DNA of 10,680 nucleotides from Lysobacterales bacterium (lineage in GTDB: Bacteria > Pseudomonadota > Gammaproteobacteria > Xanthomonadales > SZUA-36). Position numbers and translations under genes: made by a program. The notes under the pieces were generated by a model. It had not been told where the DNA came from and did no database searches. It saw only the letters and a list, made by a program, of their open reading frames with translations. Where the stretch lies: contig JAPHTE010000477.1 in NCBI GenBank assembly GCA_026196445.1, positions 1 to 10,680 on the forward strand, in the 5' to 3' direction. Positions 8,323 to 10,680 of this stretch are shown here, piece by piece; position 1 is the stretch's first letter; every line of letters starts with the position of its first letter.

Positions 8323-8353
8323 TTTACTCCCAAGCCAAATCTGTTGGTATACT
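8323..8353 (+). promoter_or_regulatory. Candidate sigma70-type promoter for mdh (extended -10)
   Basis: TATACT at 8348-8353 matches the -10 consensus at 5 of 6 positions and is preceded by TGG, giving the extended -10 form. TTTACT at 8323-8328 matches TTGACA at 4 of 6, with a 19-bp spacer that is longer than ideal. Transcription would start near 8360 and leave a leader of about 138 bases before the mdh ATG. This is inferred from consensus only. Confidence 0.45.
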
Positions 8354-8362
8354 GTGGAACAC

Positions 8363-8402
8363 ATCCGGGCATCCAGCCACTTTGGCTTCCGCAATCCCGG
8401 AT
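8363..8402 (+). promoter_or_regulatory. Nested hairpin at the predicted 5' end of the mdh leader
   Basis: ATCCGGG (8363-8369) pairs perfectly with CCCGGAT (8396-8402). Inside it, AGCCA (8375-8379) pairs with TGGCT (8383-8387) around a 3-base loop. The structure would begin within a few bases of the predicted transcript start and is followed by AGGTTTTGATTT. It could stabilise the 5' end, act as a weak attenuator, or be chance. Complementarity is seen directly; function is inference. Confidence 0.4.
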
Positions 8403-8445
8403 AGGTTTTGATTTGTGAATTTCAATGTACGCACTCGGATCAATG

Positions 8446-8465
8446 GTGGCAGGAAGTCCTGCCGC
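8446..8465 (+). promoter_or_regulatory. Second leader hairpin upstream of the mdh ribosome-binding site
   Basis: GTGGCAGG (8446-8453) pairs with CCTGCCGC (8458-8465) around the loop AAGT, giving eight pairs including one G-U. Just after it, GCAC (8466-8469) can pair with GTGC (8474-8477). Alternatively CCTTT (8477-8481) can pair with AAAGG (8484-8488), which overlaps the AAGGAG ribosome-binding site. The last two pairings compete for base 8477, so they are alternatives. Confidence 0.4.
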
Positions 8466-8484
8466 GCACCCGTGTGCCTTTAAA

Positions 8485-8490
8485 AAGGAG
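8485..8490 (+). promoter_or_regulatory. Ribosome-binding site that decides the mdh start
   Basis: AAGGAG lies 7 bases before ATG 8498. The same frame is open back to a TTG at 8408, but those 30 extra residues do not resemble an MDH N-terminus, and the nucleotide-binding beta strand begins right after Met8498. The site fixes the start at 8498. Confidence 0.9.
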
Positions 8491-8497
8491 AAAAGTG

Positions 8498-9508
8498 ATG
8501 CTCAACAAAATTGGGGTCATCGGCGGCGGTTTCATTGGTGGAGTATTGGTCCAGGAGATTGCCCAACGGCGACTGGCGCGCGAGGTCGGTCTGACCGATC
8601 CAGCCCCATTCGTGAACCCGAGTGATCCGGAAGAAAAACAGGCAGCCACCGCAAAGCAGTCAGTAGCCAAGGGTAAGACACTGGATATCGCCGAAGGCCT
8701 GCCAACTTTGAGGAGCGACGTCAAGGTGTACGGCTCCAGGGACTACTCCGCCATCGAAGGTGCGGAACTCATCATCAACACCGCCGGCGTGCCACGCAAA
8801 GCGAAGCCGGACGGTACTTTTCCAACGCGGGAAGAACTGCTCAGTATCAATCTGAAGGTGACCAACGATGTCGCCGAAGGCATCAAGCAGAATTGTCCCG
8901 ACGCGACCATAATTTCGATCGCCAATCCGCTGGACGCCATCGTCTATACCATCAATAAACGCCTCAACCCGCCCAAGAACAAGCTTATGGGCATGGCGGG
9001 TGTGCTCGATTCCGGGCGTTACTGCTACTTCGTAGCGGAAGCGGCCAACGTATCGGTGGAAAACGTCAATGCGATGGTGTTGGGCGGCCACGGTGACACC
9101 ATGGTCCCGGTTCGCAGTTCATGCCTGATCGCCGGTGTACCGGTCAGCAAGTTCCTCGACAACGAGACCTTGCAGGCCATCGAAACCCGCACACGCAAGG
9201 CGGGCGGTGAGGTCGTCGGGCTGCTCGGCTTTGGCTCAGCGTTTGCCTCCCCGGCCTGGTCTGCACTCGAGATGGCGGAAGCGATCATCTACGACAAGCG
9301 CAAGATCATGCCGGTGTGTGCGTACCTCGATGGCGAGTACGGCGTGGAGGGCATGTTTGTCGGTGTCCCGGGTATCATCGGCAAGAACGGTGTCGAGAAA
9401 GTCATTGAACTCGACCTCACCGATGAAGAACAGCAGGCCTTTGCGCACTCAGCCAGCGTCGTTCGCAAGACCTGTGACGAAGTCGACGAGATGCTCAAGA
9501 ATCTCTGA
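8498..9508 (+). CDS. mdh: NAD-dependent malate dehydrogenase (LDH/MDH superfamily) with two insertions
   Basis: This enzyme oxidises malate to oxaloacetate in the cytoplasm and would drain succinyl-CoA made by the upstream operon into the TCA cycle. Its 336 residues begin with a Rossmann strand and GGGFIG (9-14); Asp34 is the likely NAD ribose ligand. Catalytic Asp171 and Arg174 lie in VLDSGRY, and the catalytic base His198 in GGHGDTMVPV. Arg100 (GVPRK) sits at the specificity position where lactate dehydrogenases have Gln, so malate is the predicted substrate; Arg111 is the mobile-loop arginine. The protein is longer than the usual 310 or so residues. About 15 extra residues follow Asp34 (roughly 36-58), and the substrate loop has 11 residues from Arg100 to Arg111 instead of 6 in E. 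coli MDH. It is probably transcribed alone from its own promoter and ends at a strong terminator. Confidence 0.9.
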   Translation: MLNKIGVIGGGFIGGVLVQEIAQRRLAREVGLTDPAPFVNPSDPEEKQAATAKQSVAKGKTLDIAEGLPTLRSDVKVYGSRDYSAIEGAELIINTAGVPRKAKPDGTFPTREELLSINLKVTNDVAEGIKQNCPDATIISIANPLDAIVYTINKRLNPPKNKLMGMAGVLDSGRYCYFVAEAANVSVENVNAMVLGGHGDTMVPVRSSCLIAGVPVSKFLDNETLQAIETRTRKAGGEVVGLLGFGSAFASPAWSALEMAEAIIYDKRKIMPVCAYLDGEYGVEGMFVGVPGIIGKNGVEKVIELDLTDEEQQAFAHSASVVRKTCDEVDEMLKNL

Positions 9509-9540
9509 CCGCCAGGCGGGTGAACAAACCAACAGACATG

Positions 9541-9574
9541 GAACCTCTCGCAACCGCGAGGGGTTCTTTGTATT
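9541..9574 (+). terminator. Rho-independent terminator after mdh
   Basis: GAACCTCTCGC (9541-9551) pairs with GCGAGGGGTTC (9556-9566), an 11-bp stem with one G-U pair around the loop AACC. TTTGTATT follows at once. It begins 33 bases after the mdh stop. Read on the minus strand the same stem is followed by a T-rich but interrupted stretch, so it may also help end the convergent yrdA transcript. Confidence 0.85.
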
Positions 9575-9596
9575 ACGGGTCTTTTGGCAGTTACTG

Positions 9597-10136
9597 CTAC
9601 CCGTTGAATGATTCCAGGTACTCTGCAGCAAGGTCCACGTAACGTTTGGACGTGTAGCCAAAAAAACTCATTTCCTTTTCGCTCAGCGGCCGGACCTGGC
9701 GGGCAGGGCTGCCGAGGTAGAGGTGACCGCTGGCCAGCACTTTGCCGGGTGGAACCAGTGTTCCTGCGCCGATCACCACTTCGTCTTCGACCACGGCGCC
9801 ATCCATGATGATGGCAGCCATTCCAACCAGGACACGGTTGCCTATCGTACAGCCGTGCAGCATGACCTTGTGGGCGATGGTGACATCATCACCGATGAGC
9901 AGAGGGTAGCCATCGGGGTTATAGGGACCGGCATGGGTAACGTGCAAAACGGAACCGTCCTGCACGCTGGTCCGTTTGCCGATACGGATACGGTGTATAT
10001 CACCCCGTATGACCGTCAACGGCCAAACCGAGCTCTGTTCGCCGATCTTCACATCGCCAATGACAACGGCCGATGGGTCGACGTAAACATCTCTTTCAAT
10101 GTGCGGCTGTTTACCACGGTGGCTGCGTATATTCAT
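9597..10136 (-). CDS. yrdA: Gamma-class carbonic anhydrase family protein (YrdA-like)
   Basis: This is a left-handed beta-helix protein of 179 residues, close to the 184 of E. coli YrdA, built from hexapeptide repeats (about 15-145: VVIGDVKIG, LLIGDDVTIA, CTIGNRVLVG, VVIGAGTLVP). Metal ligands of the gamma carbonic anhydrase trimer are recognisable: His65 in SVLHVTH, and His89 and His94 in AHKVMLHG. The conserved VIRGD (Arg44, Asp46) and VQDGS are also present. The segment YNPDGYPLLIGDDVT closely resembles YrdA. Many YrdA/CaiE/PaaY proteins bind zinc but have weak or undetected hydratase activity, so bicarbonate supply to PCC is only a speculation. The C-terminal helix (about 151-177) packs on the trimer in relatives. 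The ATG at 10136 lacks a strong ribosome-binding site; only a TTGAAAC stretch precedes it. It converges with mdh and diverges from the yegP-like gene. Confidence 0.92.
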   Translation of the reverse strand: MNIRSHRGKQPHIERDVYVDPSAVVIGDVKIGEQSSVWPLTVIRGDIHRIRIGKRTSVQDGSVLHVTHAGPYNPDGYPLLIGDDVTIAHKVMLHGCTIGNRVLVGMAAIIMDGAVVEDEVVIGAGTLVPPGKVLASGHLYLGSPARQVRPLSEKEMSFFGYTSKRYVDLAAEYLESFNG

Positions 10137-10315
10137 GTTTCAATCATTCAAGATTCATTTTGAAATCGGACTTTTCAACTACCCGGAATATTGCAGGTAA
10201 ATTGCCATGGATGGGAAGTCCAGCGCGTGTTCTGGCAATTGTACTGCATCCGAAATACACTGATTGACGTCAGGCCAATTTATAACGATCCAGCAAACTG
10301 ATCCAGGAGAAAGAA

Positions 10316-10648
10316 ATGGCAGGGAAATTTGAACTTTACAAAGACAAGTCAGGCGATTTCCGATTTCGCCTGTTGGCAGCAAACGGACAGGCGATCCTGG
10401 CCAGTGAGGGCTACAAGTCCAAGGCCAGTTGCAACAACGGAATTGCATCCGTGCAGAAAAACTGCGGTAACCCGGATATGTTTGTAAAGAAACAGACGGC
10501 GGGCGGTAAATTCCGCTTTAACCTGGTGGCGGCCAATAGTCAGGTCATTGGCACCAGCCAGAATTATGCATCGGAGTCCGGTTGTAATAATGGCATGAAA
10601 AGTGTGGCGAACTCAGCGCCAGGCGCCGCGATCGACGATCAGACCTGA
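10316..10648 (+). CDS. yegP: YegP-like protein, tandem DUF1508 repeats
   Basis: This 110-residue protein has the same length and N-terminal sequence style as E. coli YegP. It contains two copies of the DUF1508 unit. Repeat 1 (about 3-50) has FELYKDKSGDFRFRLLAANG, and repeat 2 (about 55-100) has KFRFNLVAANSQVIGTSQ. Each repeat folds in relatives as a three-stranded sheet followed by a helix. Each helix begins with Cys-Asn-Asn-Gly (39-42 and 90-93), and Cys50 is extra. No signal peptide or membrane segment is seen, so it is cytoplasmic. The molecular function of the family is not established. The ATG at 10316 has an AGGAGA site at 10305-10310. The upstream region (10137-10315) is shared with the divergent yrdA. 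A TATAAC at 10281-10286 could be its -10 element, but the only TTGAC nearby (10264-10268) is too close to be its -35. Confidence 0.92.
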   Translation: MAGKFELYKDKSGDFRFRLLAANGQAILASEGYKSKASCNNGIASVQKNCGNPDMFVKKQTAGGKFRFNLVAANSQVIGTSQNYASESGCNNGMKSVANSAPGAAIDDQT

Positions 10649-10680
10649 TATTCCGGTTTGAACTCAACAACGCCAGCCCC

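Larger units (their letters stand above)
8137..8497. other. 361-bp divergent intergenic region
   Basis: This gap separates the starts of the minus-strand MBL gene and the plus-strand mdh. The mdh-proximal half holds the promoter and hairpin leader listed separately. On the minus strand, upstream of the MBL gene, a TACAAT (read on that strand, around 8178-8183) could be a -10, but I see no matching -35. Short open frames across 8165-8411 lack ribosome-binding sites and recognisable protein features, so I do not call them genes. No direct repeats or mobile-element ends were seen. Confidence 0.6.

Noticed and set aside
8165..8411. Overlapping small open frames in the mdh upstream gap.
   Set aside because: They lack ribosome-binding sites, have compositions unlike real proteins and overlap each other. 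The region is better explained as promoter and leader.
8408..8497. N-terminal extension of malate dehydrogenase from a TTG at 8408.
   Set aside because: The extra residues do not resemble an MDH, and a strong AAGGAG site precedes ATG 8498.
10264..10286. TTGACG followed by TATAAC as a promoter for the yegP-like gene, overlapping the palindrome TGACGTCA (10265-10272).
   Set aside because: The spacer is only 11 bp, too short for sigma70. The 8-bp palindrome alone is not enough to name an operator.

Overview
The window looks like chromosomal DNA of a GC-rich proteobacterium, most likely a gammaproteobacterium. The closest family matches I recall point that way: a PccB/PccA pair, a MeaB GTPase, and YrdA and YegP proteins that resemble the E. 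coli ones along their length. Genus cannot be decided from the sequence. There are no tRNA or rRNA genes, insertion sequences, phage genes or CRISPR repeats.

Positions 1-6835 hold a tight same-strand operon for propionyl-CoA catabolism. Its order is methylmalonyl-CoA mutase (5' end outside the window), pccB, pccA (biotin carrier), the mutase-protecting GTPase meaB, and a VOC protein that is probably the methylmalonyl-CoA epimerase. Gaps are 17 to 33 bp. Together they take propionyl-CoA plus bicarbonate to (2S)-methylmalonyl-CoA, epimerise it, and isomerise it to succinyl-CoA with adenosylcobalamin. This would serve growth on odd-chain or branched fatty acids, on Val/Ile/Met/Thr, or on sterol side chains.

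Positions 6874-8136 (minus) encode a secreted metallo-beta-lactamase-fold protein with TPR-like repeats and an altered metal site. It converges on the operon. A 361-bp gap (8137-8497) follows. It carries a plausible promoter and a hairpin-rich leader for a malate dehydrogenase (8498-9508) that has two insertions relative to ordinary MDHs. A strong intrinsic terminator follows it.

Positions 9597-10136 (minus) encode a YrdA-type gamma carbonic anhydrase homologue. Divergent from it, at 10316-10648, is a YegP-like tandem DUF1508 protein.

Most of the window is well-understood metabolism, and I see no convincing evidence of a wholly new system. The points most worth a second look are the mdh leader RNA, the insertions in MDH, the non-canonical metal sites of the MBL protein and the epimerase-like VOC protein, and a substitution in the B12-binding SxL motif of the mutase.
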